Source of the DNA: Colius striatus
Lineage: Eukaryota; Chordata; Aves; Coliiformes; Coliidae
NCBI RefSeq assembly: GCF_028858725.1
Contig: NC_084769.1
Location: forward strand, 2,101,001-2,165,000
DNA length: 64,000 bases
Direction: 5' to 3'
Position numbers and translations under genes: made by a program. The notes under the pieces are model-generated. The model was not told where the DNA came from, did no database searches, and saw only the letters and a list, made by a program, of their open reading frames with translations. Each line of letters begins with the position of its first letter. Position 1 is the first letter of the stretch. This document shows positions 13,801-25,075 of this stretch, piece by piece.

Positions 13801-16800
13801 GTGTGAGAGGGAGAGGGAGAAAGCTGGTGCAGTTCACCTTTTAAAGGCTGCAATGAGTTATTTGCAGGCTCTGTGTGCTACCTCAGTCGTGCTAAGCAAA
13901 GGACAGGACCAGATCTGGGATTACAGAGAAACACTTACTTTCAATACAGATTGTTCACTTGAAATTGGGAATTGGAAACCACAGCAGTGCTGGGGGTAAT
14001 CCCACTCTGGAGTGGGTCTGGAACAGGATGGTGTTTGGTAATCCAGCTGTCTGGATGATGTGGTGGGAAGACTAATCTGTTCTGCTGACAAGTATGTGGC
14101 CAAAACCACAAGAGTTTGAGAGAGGTTTTCCTCCCCCTCTTCTGCCCTCCTGGGACCACATCTGGAATATTGTGTCCAGTTCTGGGCCCCTCAGATGCAG
14201 AAGGACAGGGAGCTGCTGGAGAGAGTTCAGTGCAGGGCCACAGAGATGATGGAGCTGAGCATCTCCTTTGTGATGAAAGGCTGAGGGAGCTGGGGCTCTG
14301 GAGCTTGGAGAAGAGGAGACTAAGGGGTGAGCTCATTCATGGTTACAGATGTATAAAGGGTGGGTGTGAGGAGGCTGGAGCCAGGCTGTGCTCAGGGATG
14401 GCCAATGACAGGACAAGGGGCAATGGGGACAAGCTGCAACAGAAGAGGTTCCCAAGAAACATGAGGAAAGCTTCTTCCCTGCTGAGGTGAGGGAGCACTG
14501 GAACTGCCCAGATGGGCTGTGGAGGCTCCTTCTCTGGAGACATTCCAACCCAGCTGGATGAGTCCCTGTGTGCCCTGCTCTAGGTGGTGCTGCTCTGGCA
14601 GGGGGGTTGCACTGGGTGAGCTTTGCAGGTCCCTTCCAGCCCTTGAGATCCTGTGATGCTGTGATTCTGTGACTGATAACTTCTCACCTTTTGAAGTTTG
14701 TGATAGTTGTTGTGGACAGCACAGACAGAGAGAGAATTTCAGTGACTAAAGAAGAGCTGTACAAAATGTTAGCACATGAGGTGAGTAGATCATTTCTTCG
14801 TTTTAACATCCGTTGATGGGTGAGAGGTGACATCGCATTGTGTGCCACGGGAGGCGGATGGGCGGGCTGTTGGTGCTGGTGCGCCCTGCCGCCGGCTGCC
14901 TGGGGCAGACCAGGAGGGAGTGCGGCCCCTCCAGGCAGCCCGGGGCACTGCTGGCCCGCACGCTCTCCCAGCCCCGGGCGCCGCTGGATCAGAGCTGTCT
15001 TCCTGCCAGAGGCTCTGCCTTTCGTGACGCTCCCAGCAAAGCTGTAAACACCAAATTACTAAAGAGAGCTCCCACTAAAGGAGCTTTTCAACTTCCCAGC
15101 GCTTCAGTGAAACAGAAGTTATGACCTATAAATGACTTAAATACTAGTTGTGATGGCTTTGTGGCTGCTTGATGTTTTGTGTTTCCACTGTGAGACAGAT
15201 AGAGCCTTAATAGTACATTGTATAAAACTGCAGAAGCAGGCTGCCTGTGGCTGCAGGAGCCATCATTCTGTGTGGAATTGGAATTGCTGAATGAGAGTAT
15301 AATTTGCTTGCTTGTAAAGACTCTCCTTAAAATGGAGCTGTGTCAGGTCTCAGACTGGTCTGCCTGACACGAAATGGTATGACCAGGGTGTCCCCAAGAG
15401 CTTAACCTGTCTGTGCAGGGCAGCAGGCCCAGAACGCTGGGCATTACTGAAGATGGGCTTGTGTAAGCTTGACTGCTGCTGAGACTGAGTAAGACAAGTT
15501 CAATGCAGACTGTATCAGTTTGCATGACACTGAGGACACCGAGCTTCCCAATTTAAGTGTCAGAATACAAAGGTGTGCATGAAACTGGTGGTGTTATATC
15601 CCAAAATATTCCATCTCTATTTAGACTATAGCCACTGCAGGAAGGGCAAAGATTACTCATGTGCTTCCTTTGGGTGAGCATGGGGCAAAACCAAACCCAA
15701 GTGCTTTGCATAGTGTCTTGAGTTTCTAGTTTGTGCTGTTTAAATTAGAGTTGTGCTTACTCTAACAAAATGAGTTGTAATAAAGGAAGTCTGACTTGCT
15801 GGGCTGTGGGAGTGGGAAATGGTGGCGTTTGAGTCTGCTGCTGTCAGAATTTCAGGGAAGTACTCCTCAGTCTGTTGCAGCTGCTGAACAGAATTGCATC
15901 TTCTGTTTCGTAATCTCTCCAGGAAGATGCAGAAGCTGTTAACGAACTGAGTGTGAAACAAGGCAAGCCTGGGACTCCAGGCACCATGAACACCCTTGCC
16001 TTGTGCTGGGAGCCTGTTCCTGTGCTCCACAAACTCCCATCTGACAGCAAACGTGCCTGTTGTTTTACAACAGGATGCTTTCAGTGTGTTCTGCTGCTCT
16101 CCAGATGCTGTGGTGTTTGAAGGCAGCAACGATACCTATCAGCTGAATTGAAAATCAAATCTTTATTGAATGCCTTTTATTTGCAGTCTCCACTTCAACT
16201 GCATCTTTTGTTAAGGCAAAATTGAGTTGCCCAGATCACTTCCAGCTCGTTTCTGGGCCAGCAGATGATTTGAGGATTAATTTTACTGCTTGTAAAAATT
16301 AATGTGCCCAACAGACATTAGAGTGAGTTGTCCTGGCTTTGAACAATACCTGCCTGTGCTGGTGTAAGTCCAAACAGCCTGAGATAAACTAAGCTTGCCC
16401 CTAGAGTCACTGCTCTGAATTGTCAGTGCAGAGGCAGGAGTGACCTGCAAGGGCAGGGTTACATGGGAGGAGGGTTAGAGGTCAGTGGCTGTCCCAGGCA
16501 GTGCTACAGGGGCCGCTGATCCTCACACAGCACAACAAAATCCTCTGTGTGCTTTTACACAGCATCCTGAGCAAAGCATTGGATGCTCACTGTGCTGGAT
16601 CAAAGGATTTGCTGAGGTTCCATATTGGTCAGCCTGCAGTGGTTTATAGTTTTTTGCTAGGACTCAAGGTGCTTTGCTGTGATATCATGTCTTTTGCCTC
16701 AGAGGGCTGATCTGTACTCATCGCTTTTCATCTTCTTTCTCCCTAGGACTTAAAAAAAGCAGGTTTGCTGATCTTTGCTAACAAGCAAGATGTTAAAGAG

Positions 16801-17408
16801 TGTATGACAGTAGCTGAAATATCTCAGTTTCTCAAACTGACTTCAATCAAGGATCACCAGTGGCACATTCAGGCGTGCTGTGCTCTAACTGGAGAGGGGT
16901 AAGATTCTTGTCTGTAGGAAGAGAATCTCAAATTATTTTGGTCTTTTCCTCCCCTGTAAATAATAACCTTACACTTTAGGTTTTGGGGCTCAGAACCCAG
17001 CGACTTGGGTGTCATCTGAAAACCAACTTTCATGTGGAATCCGTGGTCTCGCCCCACAGCAATTGAACTTTCTGTGATTCTAACCAGGGCAGGGGTGTGA
17101 ATGACCTAAAAGCTCCTCTGGTGTATTAAGAGTAATTATAATGGGAAGTAACTTCAGTGTATGCCTTGAAGCTCTGGGATCTGAAGTTTGTGGCCTGTAG
17201 ATTGACCTGGGAACTGGTGTGCTCAGAGGGAGCTGTCCCCAGAAATGATTCCCAGAGTTAGAGTTCTTAGGAAGAAATTAAATGGGTGCAGTGGGATTAC
17301 CTGTGAAGTTATCCTGAAAAGTGCATGTATCCCTTACAGCTTCTCTCTTTTGCTTCCAGACTATGCCAAGGACTCGAATGGATGATGTCAAGACTTAAGA
17401 TCAGATGA
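7609..17408 (+). CDS. ARL5A: ARL5A, ADP-ribosylation factor-like GTPase 5A (six coding exons, complete)
   Basis: Exons 7609-7654, 9584-9644, 12935-13082, 14697-14780, 16747-16898 and 17360-17408 join to 540 nt, 179 codons plus TGA, the usual ARL5 length. The product is an Arf-family small GTPase. Members of this family are N-myristoylated at Gly2 and act at the trans-Golgi, where ARL5 is known to recruit the GARP tethering complex. Visible elements: Gly2 after Met1; P-loop GLDNAGKT at residues 23-30; switch I Thr47; DIGGQ at 66-70 after Trp65; NKQD at 125-128; CAL at 158-160. The N-terminus ([15 protein letters not shown]) fits ARL5A rather than ARL5B, and the NEB neighbour supports this. All junctions are GT-AG. 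No frameshift or missing catalytic residue is seen. Confidence 0.97.
7655..9583 (+). other. ARL5A: ARL5A intron 1
   Basis: A phase-1 intron from gtgagg to ttcag. The first 200 bases belong to the CpG island. A perfect two-copy tandem repeat of a 19-base unit (aaggaggcaggtggatca core) lies at 9056-9093. Otherwise it is unique sequence with no coding signal. Confidence 0.85.
9584..9644 (+). CDS. ARL5A: ARL5A coding exon 2 (P-loop)
   Basis: Encodes residues 16-36 ([20 protein letters not shown], then F split over the junction). It contains the complete nucleotide-binding P-loop with Lys29 and Thr30. Acceptor ttcag, donor gtaagt. Confidence 0.97.
9645..12934 (+). other. ARL5A: ARL5A intron 2
   Basis: Phase-2 intron of 3.29 kb. 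It holds a + strand CR1 copy at about 10175-10577 and a pyrimidine-rich stretch at about 11085-11400. No other coding or RNA signal is recognised. Confidence 0.85.
10175..10577 (+). mobile_element. CR1 LINE 3'-end fragment in ARL5A intron 2
   Basis: Recognised from the CR1 landmarks in order: 'gatgaaaggctgggg', 'ttggggaagaggagcctgag', the 'gctgaggtgagggagccctgg' segment, 'tgcaggtcccttccagccc' and a terminal 'gattctgtgattctg'. It belongs to the same subfamily as 14140-14672 and lies in the same orientation. Confidence 0.9.
12935..13082 (+). CDS. ARL5A: ARL5A coding exon 3 (switch I and switch II)
   Basis: Completes Phe36 and encodes residues 37-85. It contains the effector loop with Thr47 (SPTIGSN) and switch II (WDIGGQES), so the exon is essential for GTP-dependent switching. 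Acceptor ctgcag, donor gtgaga. It is flanked on both sides by same-strand CR1 copies. Confidence 0.97.
13083..14696 (+). other. ARL5A: ARL5A intron 3
   Basis: Phase-0 intron. Its last third is a CR1 copy (14140-14672), leaving only about 25 bases of non-repeat DNA before exon 4. The remainder is unique sequence. Confidence 0.85.
14140..14672 (+). mobile_element. CR1 LINE 3'-end fragment abutting ARL5A exon 4
   Basis: Begins near 'ccacatctggaatattgtgt' (late ORF2 region), continues through 'aggacagggagctgctgga' and 'gctgaggtgagggagc', and ends with degenerate tail units 'gtgatgctgtgattctgtga'. It is very similar by eye to the copy at 10175-10577. The 3' end is about 25 bases from the next exon. 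Confidence 0.92.
14697..14780 (+). CDS. ARL5A: ARL5A coding exon 4
   Basis: Encodes residues 86-113, from [15 protein letters not shown] to MLAHE, with both junctions in phase 0. The acceptor is ttttgaag with a short pyrimidine tract, weaker than the other acceptors in this gene. A branch-point-like ctgataac lies at 14673-14680, directly beside the CR1 end. Confidence 0.97.
14781..16746 (+). other. ARL5A: ARL5A intron 4
   Basis: Phase-0 intron. A local GC- and CpG-rich patch lies at about 14850-15005. No CR1 or coding signal is recognised elsewhere. Confidence 0.85.
16747..16898 (+). CDS. ARL5A: ARL5A coding exon 5 (NKQD guanine-specificity motif)
   Basis: Encodes residues 114-163 plus two bases of Gly164. 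It contains NKQD (125-128), which selects guanine, and CCAL (157-160), the G5 region. Acceptor ccctag, donor gtaaga. Confidence 0.97.
17360..17408 (+). CDS. ARL5A: ARL5A coding exon 6 and stop
   Basis: Encodes the C-terminal helix [15 protein letters not shown] and a TGA stop at 17406-17408. Acceptor cttccag. The preceding intron (16899-17359, phase 2) is 461 bases and holds nothing else that I recognise. Confidence 0.97.
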
Positions 17409-17537
17409 TCTTTAATGACTCCTTTGCACAGACATTGCTTGGAAAGAGCTGCACCCATGATTACCTTGGCAGTGGCAGAATTAATGGGTTAGGTGTATTT
17501 ATACTGAACTGATTTCAACTTTATTTTCTACATGGAT

Positions 17538-17538
<1 letters not shown>

Positions 17539-17574
<36 letters not shown>
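17539..17574 (+). repeat. CA dinucleotide microsatellite, 18 units
   Basis: A pure run of CA dinucleotides about 130 bases after the ARL5A stop codon, within the 3' UTR. Length variation between individuals is likely. Confidence 0.98.
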
Positions 17575-17578
<4 letters not shown>

Positions 17579-18852
17579 GATGTAAACTCAGGCTGTTCAC
17601 CAGAAAGAAAGGTGCAGTTGGTGGCTCCAGTTGGGTTTTCCTCCGAGGATGCGTTTAAGAAGCTGTGATCAACCTCCTTTTCAACATACAGCCACTCGGA
17701 ACTGTCCCATGTTGTGGTGATGATGGTGAAGTGAGAAGAGGGAGCTTTTACTTTTGAGTTTTATGACTCCATTGTAGTCCTCTCTAGTCGAAGATGTTGG
17801 CTTCATCCCTGCAGTAAATCAGCAGCAAATCAATGGAATAGGTATCAACTTCCCAGTATTTTTAAGGTTAACGATGTTACAAATGCAGAAATACTTTCCT
17901 GTATGTGTACTGTACATATTTGTGTATATTTATACCTCAGTTTTAGGTTAATTGCAATCTGTTCAAGACCAGTAAAAGCTGACTGGGTATGTTGATGGTG
18001 GTACTAATACTTGGCATCACCAGCCCGTCACACCTTCTTTTCCTTCATCATCTGTATGGCTGTGGCGTCCCATCAGACTGCCGGCTCACCACAACCTGAT
18101 AAAGCAAACTGAGACCAGTGCTTGGTTCCCACATGGTTTTTCAGTGAGGGAGGATGCTGTCGCAGATTGGGGCACGTGGACTGAGCTTCAAACTACGGCG
18201 TTGGCAATCTACAGACTTGCCAAAGAGTTTCAAACGGACGGGATTTGTTTCTGTTGTGGTAGTCATTGGATCAGGTGATCTCAAACAGTGCACATCATGC
18301 TGTGGCCTGGGCTACTGCTTTTCTTTCTTTGCAGTACTGTTCAGTTAGGATTCCAGTCTAGCAGAAGTACCTTTAGCTGTCATAAAGGGAAAAAAATACT
18401 ATTGTCTTTTATTTTTTCTTAACCAAAGAAGAGGCACAAAAGTCCTACTGGAATCTTTCAAAAGAAGTCATACTCTGTAATCAGTGTGTTTCAGGAGAAG
18501 GCACGCTTCTCTCTGACAGCATCAAATGTATCTGTGTCTGTATGCCATGAGTGGAACTGGGGTGGGGAGCAAACCAGGCAACACTACTTGAAAAGCTGTA
18601 CGTGACCCCTCCGTCATGTTTCCACTGAAGTGCCAGGGCGGTGCTGCTCAAACACAGCTCCCTTGCATGGGCCCCAGGTGAGTTGAGAAGATGTTTTGGA
18701 ACACTATGTGGTTGTCTTTCCTCGCTGCCATGCAGAGAGGCCCTGTTAGAGGATGCAGCTGGGTGCTTTGAAATGTCCTCAGTATTGTCAAAGAAACCTT
18801 AATCATGGGCTCTTACCTTGGAGATGTACCTCGGGCAAGTACGGCAAAACGA

Positions 18853-18858
18853 AATAAA
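18853..18858 (+). terminator. ARL5A: ARL5A poly(A) signal AATAAA
   Basis: Canonical hexamer about 1.45 kb after the stop codon, followed by a T-rich stretch (tccttccctttctt) within 20-40 bases. It is the best candidate for the ARL5A 3' end. Confidence 0.6.
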
Positions 18859-18880
18859 GCTGTTGCAAATGTCCTTCCCT

Positions 18881-21785
18881 TTCTTAGCTCATGCATCTGC
18901 TGAGGGTGGAAGAGACATTTTAAACAAGCAGCCTAGTGTGACCTGTTGAAGGTGCTTTCCTGTGGTTCTGGGGTAATCTCATCAGCATGCCTGCCTCCCT
19001 GTGTGCCCGCCTCACCGGGGGTCCTGTTGGGAATCTGTGGGGAAGAGAGGGGAAGCCAAGTCAAAAGTCTGTATTTAACAAAGGCAGGTAAAGGATTTAA
19101 CTTTTTAACCTCTTTTTGGTATCTCTGATGCTCTCCAGCTAGGGAATCTGCTGTCTTTGTTAAACATGTCAACGTGTACATGCATCTCTTCCTAGTGCAT
19201 GCACATAGGTATTGGTATTTCACTGGTGTACTGCAAAACGTGTACCTGTCTGAAGAAATAACTAATGCAAAGACTTTCTCGGGTGGAGTCTTCAAGAAAC
19301 GAGCTCTGTGCACACTTGCATATGAAACAGAATTGTACCTTTTCTAGTCTTAAAAGAGAAAAAGCAGACTTGCTTATCAACCCGAGTGCTTGGCTTTGGA
19401 GTCTTTGTCTTCCCTTTCAGCCCTTGGGACTGTCGTGCTTCAGCCCAGTTAAACAAGGCAGGCTCTTGCCTGGGTCTGCACGGCTCGTGGGGGTTGTCCT
19501 GTGGTTTAAGAAGATGAGTTTTGTTTCCTGTTAGATGGAATTTGCTGCTTCCTCCCTCCTCTAAGTCTTGTAGGCCTGAGTACATCCACACAACAGCAGC
19601 TTTGCTCCAGGTGTGGCTTCTGCTGCAACACCTTTGCACATAAGTAAGCTTAATGTTCCCTCTAGGTATCCTGGCTGCTGCTGCGTTCTGTGGACTCTGA
19701 GATTACCTTGTGGTTCCCTTCCTGGTTTCATGAGTGGCAGCAGACCTCAGCAGGGAGCTGGGAATAAGTGCAGGCATGAAGACTGCTTGTTAAACAATGG
19801 CTTCTGTGCCCTAAGGACATGAGAATCCAGCAATGAAATGGTTATCTGCATTGGGCAGTGAACAACCCAGCCCTGATACCACCACAAGAAAGGTTCACAT
19901 AGAACCCTGAGTGTTGTGTCTCTGTTGTGATCCTGTAGTGTCTCAGAGGGCAGGTTTGCTCTTCAGCAGGTCGGATTCAGCAGTGGCCAGTGCTTACCGA
20001 TGCACTGCCTGCCTCTGGCTTCCGTGCTGGGACAATGGCTTGTGTCTGTGGGAGCTGGGCAGCTCTTTGGCACTCCCTTGTAAACAGGGGGACTGTTCCC
20101 AGGTTGGGCTGCCTGAGATCCCTCACCAGGAGGGAGGGTGTTTGTCTGGCAGCAGAGATAAGCCTTAGAAAAGCATCTGGGTGCTGCAGCCTCCAACTCC
20201 TGCTGTGGTTAGGACAGTCTGTACCTCCTGTGTGCCCTTAGACACATCTGCGAGTGAGGTTCCTCTGGTGGTGCTGGAGGAGAGCAGCCAAACTTCTGAA
20301 CCTCCAGGTCCTTTTTGGATGTGCTGCTTGTTTACAGCTTTGCTTTTCCCTGTAGAACAATTGTCATTTTTTCCCCCACAGCCCTGTCCATAGAAAAGCA
20401 AGTTAACTTTGCATCTGTGCTGCTCTCAGCTTCACTCCCTTATTGTTTGGAAGTGAGTGTCTTAACATGAGTCATGACCTTGGCTTGTGTTGCTTTTGTG
20501 TGCTGTGCTGTGGATGCTGTGGGTTTCAGCTAAACCTCAAGCTGCCTTTGCCTTTGTTCTTCATCAAATTCATTCTTAGGAGGTTACACAAAGAGGGGTC
20601 TTTACAAATGGTATTGAAGTTGATGCTGGCAATGCAATTTTCCTAGCAGGAAGAGCAGAGCAGTAGGTCCTATCTCAGTGACACTTCAAATTTGTTTCTT
20701 TTGGTTCAGCAGCTAGGAAATTTGAGCAATGATCTCTATAACATGCTGCCTCTGGGGGCTGAAAAGCAGGCAGGTTTGTAATGGGGAGGCAGGGTGGAAT
20801 GTGGACAGAGGTCTGCCTGGCTTCATGGTTTACCTTCCTCCCCCCTCCCCGTTTAATGTGTCTGCTGGGCACCTTCCACAGTCTGTGCAGCTCAAGTGCC
20901 TCAAACAAATTCAGTAGCTTGTTCTGTTTTTCTCCTGCTGCTGCCATTTCCATTTTGCTTTAGAGAGGTGTATTTCTATGAAAGCATCTAAAGGTGTGTG
21001 AATGAGGCTTTTTCCCCTCCCCACACACGAGTTTTAACGTGATCTATGATGAGTTTGCTTGTCCCAGACTCTCTGCCCTCTCCATTGCAGGTGCTTTTGA
21101 GTTTCTCTGACATTGCTCCCTTGCTTTGTGGAAGGAAACTCATTACATCTGTCCTTGTACCGGATCAGTTAGCTGGAATTCTTGTCAAGGGACTCTGTTT
21201 CAGTGACATACTCCAAGCACGCTCGTCCTCGTGAGCACCCTCCCGTAAGCAGTTCCTTTGGACCTGGCTAGTAAGACACTAACTTTGCAACTCTCAGGCT
21301 ACTTCTGGCTGAAAACTAGTTTTCAGCCTTTAAATGGAGCAGCACTGAGGGTTCCTGGGAGAGGGATGTCACAAAGAGTGGCGCTAAGGCAGGAAAAGGT
21401 CTTTGCAGAGAACTCTGACGTGGTATAAATACAAATGCCACTTGACTGTTGCAGTGAATGTATTACATGTACAAAACCAGAGCCTTTGAGGCCAGAGTTC
21501 TTGTGAGTAAGGACACAAGTTGGGTGAGAGGTTTTTTTTAAAGCTGTTCCTACTTGTAAGGTTAGAAAACTCGTCTGATCCTGAGCTCAGAAAATGCTGC
21601 TTTACCCAGGAGGCTGGGAGCCATTTCTGGTGACTAACTCAGTGTTAAATGCCTCCTGACACTGGGGAGGGCAGAAGAGGTGGCCAAGAAAGGATGTGTT
21701 TGGTAGGGTGTGCTGCAGAGATGGAAACCAGTTTGGTTTAAACTCTGCTTGTATTATGTTCTATGATTCTAAGAATGTTTTCAAC
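18881..21785. other. Intergenic sequence, nothing recognised
   Basis: No exon, RNA gene or clear repeat is seen. Open frames are under 130 codons and lack family resemblance. Confidence 0.5.
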
Positions 21786-22126
21786 ATGATCTCATTAATA
21801 GTTACAGATATCTCAATGGTGGGTGTCAGGAGGCTGGGGCAGCACTTTTTGCTGTTGTATCCAGTGACAGGACAAGGGGTGATGGGATGAAGCTGGAACA
21901 CAAACAGTTCCACTTAAACATAAGGAAAAACTCTTTCAGTGCTGAGGTGAGGGAGCCCTGGCCCAGGCTGCCCAGGGAGGGTGTGGAGGCTCCCCCTCGG
22001 GAGGTTTCCAACCCCACCTTGACATGTTCCTGTGCCCCCTGAGCGAGGGGAACCTGCTTGAGCAGGGGCTGGGGCTGCAGCAGCTCTGCAGGGCCGTTCC
22101 AACCCCACCATTCTGTGATTCTATGC
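21786..22126 (+). mobile_element. CR1 LINE 3'-end fragment
   Basis: Starts in 'gatctcattaatagttacag', continues through 'gtgggtgtcaggaggctggg' and 'gctgaggtgagggagccctgg', and ends with 'ccaccattctgtgattctatg'. It carries the cccaggctgcccagggaggg variant also seen at 26500-27145 and 47140-47388. Confidence 0.92.
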
Positions 22127-24954
22127 CCTGAAGCTCCTCACTGCATTTCTTTCCAAAGCACAGTCTGTGCTCAGTTGTTCCTGCTGCTCCAGCCCCCAGC
22201 TCTGTCCTTGGGCTCTGGGTGTACCAGTAACCTCCAACACTAAAGCTGCAGCTCTCTGGGGGTGAAGGAAGCTGCCCAGATGAACACACCAGTGGTGTAG
22301 TTACATTATAGTGTATTATCCACCAGTTTAATGCACATGCAAGGTCGTGTCTGTACACACAGGCATTAACAGCCTGAGCAGGGCCCTGCTGCTTCTGATC
22401 ACTCCTAGTTCATACTTACCTCCTTTCTGAAAGAAATGCAGGAAGGGTGTAGCTAACACTGAGGCTGCAATAAAACTCCTCTCTGTCTTTCCTGGCCTTG
22501 AAAATGTGCCTTGCATTGAGCTGAAGGGAGCTTACCCTGTTTCACAGGTGTGGAATGGTTGGGGCAGGAGCTGAGTCCCAGCATGGATACACGTGTCTAG
22601 GTCATGTCAGCATTGCTAAGGCTTGAAAACACACCAGTATTTAGTATTTTAAGGTGAAAGCACTTACCAAAATGGTACTTTTTGCACTAAACCTTTGTGT
22701 GTGTGTGTTGTGGTGAAGCTTTTCAAGCCAAGATGTAGTTTCTGGGGCATGATGGGGCTGAAAGGCCCTGCTCTGCCGAGCCCGTGGTGACGGGGTCTGT
22801 ACGAGGACACTGTGTGGCATCAGGGATAAGTTGGGTGTTGGTGTGTGCTGGCTGGTTTCAGAGGCAATGGGAAGGACATTTAATGGTGCACTGCTTTTTT
22901 TTGCTATGGGAAATGCTGAAAGCTCCTGAGTGTTTGGGTGCCACGTGTGGAGTTTGTGGCGCAGTGAGTGGTGGGGGGTTACAAGTGACCTCAGAAAGCA
23001 GCAGAGATGACAACAGACCTGAATGAAACCCCGTGATTCTCATGTAACTGCACTAGAGGTGTGTCTGGTCAGTCCCACAACCCCAGTGCTGTTGTTCCAG
23101 GTGTGGTAATGTTGGACCTGTTGTTTTGTTGCTGACTGCTCAGTATTTGTATCCCTCTGGAACGCTTTTCCTAGAGAGTGCAGGGATCATGGGCTGCCTT
23201 CAGAGCTGTGATTGCTCTGGGGCTGCAGCCTGCTGCTGCTTCTCATCACTCAGTTGTTCCTGTGCTGGGCCCTGAGCTCTGCAGCTTCTCCTCTGCCACA
23301 GGCAAATGAACTCAGTGGTGCACAGCATCTGAGTGACTGACTTTTGAAGTTACCCTCTTTGTATTCTTCTTTTAGTGCATACAAGACATGGAGAACAAGG
23401 GGCCTTTGGGTGGTCCCTTGGGGACAGGTTTGACACAAGAGCTGTCTGGGTGCTTCTGTGGTTCTGGCAGCAGCCCAAGTGCAGGTGGCAGATCCCGATG
23501 TCACTCACCCTCTGGATGTCAAATCCTTCAGCAGTCCTGTGCACTGATGAGCTGCTGGAGCCAAACCCTGCTTCTATCAGTGGTGGGCTGTTCCTCAAAG
23601 GTGATCTCCTGCAGAGAGGAACAAGCCCCTCTTTGCCATGCTGGGGACAAGAGTGGCCCAAAATAAGGCAGAATAGTTTTCCTACCAGGTGTTAAGATGG
23701 TTAGTTCTTACTTTTCCTGGGGTAACACTGAAAGTGCCCTTCCTTCCTATTTCACCCTGAGCCCAGCAAAGGAGTGAGAGGTCCAGGACAAGGTGATTGG
23801 GGCAGAGAGAGAGGGAAAGGCACTTGGAGAGTGTCTGGCCTTCAGCTAATTTGCCATGTAGAATGAAAGCTTTTTTCTGGTTTCTCTGAAAGCAAGAGGG
23901 TTCTGCAGTTGCTCCTTGTGGCCCTCGGGGACAGACAGCTCAGCTTTGCAGGCTGAGCCATCTTCCTAAAAGCTGTTTCTGCCTGGAAGTGTAACACAGA
24001 GTATGTGATGTGCTGGAGGTTCCTAGAGGCAAAGCCAATGGAGCTGCTGTTGCAGGTTTTGGGAGGGGCTGGTGGTTCCCTCCCCACGTTGGCAGCAGAT
24101 GGGGACACCCACATATTGCTGTTGGCACGGCACAGTTGGACCCGGCTGCGCCCCTCAAACGAGAGCATGGCTGGAGCTGCTCCAGGAAGGTTATCACTAC
24201 CTCTGCTTTCTGCCAGGCAGACCTTGATCCACAGCCTCAATCCCTGCCCGTTCCTGGGTGTGCAGAGCATCCTGCCCAATGCTGCCCTCTCCCAGCTGCT
24301 GCAAAGGAGTTGTAGCTGTGGCTGTGCCTTGGGCTGCTTCCTTCAAGGGAGGCCAGATGGGGGCAGGAGCCTCCTTTTTATTACCAAACCCTTCAAACCA
24401 AAATCATTTAAGGGCACTTTGCTTTATCCCAGAGGATCAAGCAATGGATGCCTGTACTGCCAGCAGATGAAATGCCCACAGCCCCCCTGGCAGCACCGTG
24501 GATGCTCGCGTGGGGCTCGGAGACCTGACTGGCATCAAGCTGCTTTCATTTGTAACCTCCTGAGTGACTGGGGGCTGAGGGCAGTGTGGTTCAGGCTGCT
24601 CCAGCAGATGCTGCTGGCACTGGCAAGGGGAGGGAATAGGTGGTGAGGAGCAGAAAGCAGGTAGGATGGAGGTGTGAGCGGAAGAGCTGGAGGTGTTGGG
24701 AAGGTCTGTGTTCCTTGGTGGCACTGGTGCAGTGCAGAGGAAGGTGTTACCTGATGTTTTAGTGTCTGATCACAGTACTGCAGCTGTCAGTCAGGTTACA
24801 GTGATGAGACCAGACAAGCTGAGGCTGGAGGGTGGATGGGAAGGAAGCCTGTGGCCTTTTTTTGTGGCAGTGTCCTATTTCTCAGCCTACACCAGTAACA
24901 TCAACTGCTGACAGCAGCAGTGGCCCTGGCAGAGGCCGTCCTTGATGTAAGGAG
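22127..24954. other. Intergenic sequence, nothing recognised
   Basis: A moderately GC-rich stretch with open frames of up to 213 codons (24005-24646, + strand). These have no recognisable domain and no splice or conservation pattern that I can see. Confidence 0.45.
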
Positions 24955-25075
24955 GTTGCTGCACTAAGGTGTTCCAGCTTGTGCCCGTTACCCCTTGTCC
25001 TGTCACTGGACACTACAGAGAGGTGTCACCCCATCCTCCTGACACCCACCCTTTCTCAGCACTTTGGTAGAGTTA
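24955..25075 (-). mobile_element. CR1 LINE fragment
   Basis: On the minus strand it matches the internal CR1 3' region: 'ttaccccttgtcctgtcact' and 'catcctcctgacacccaccc' are the reverse complement of the usual 'gggtgtcaggaggatggggt' and 'gacaggacaaggggtaacgg' segments. Both ends are lost. Confidence 0.75.

Larger units (their letters stand above)
17409..18880 (+). other. ARL5A: ARL5A 3' UTR
   Basis: Non-coding sequence from the stop codon to just past the first strong AATAAA at 18853-18858. It contains a CA microsatellite (17539-17574) and two Pumilio-like elements (TGTACATA at 17911 and TGTATATT at 17923). No earlier canonical hexamer is obvious. The true end needs transcript data. Confidence 0.7.

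Noticed and set aside
24005..24646. Plus-strand open frame of 213 codons in the intergenic region
   Set aside because: No recognisable family, no splice partner and no low-complexity-free core. The local GC-rich composition and overlapping frames on the other strand suggest chance.
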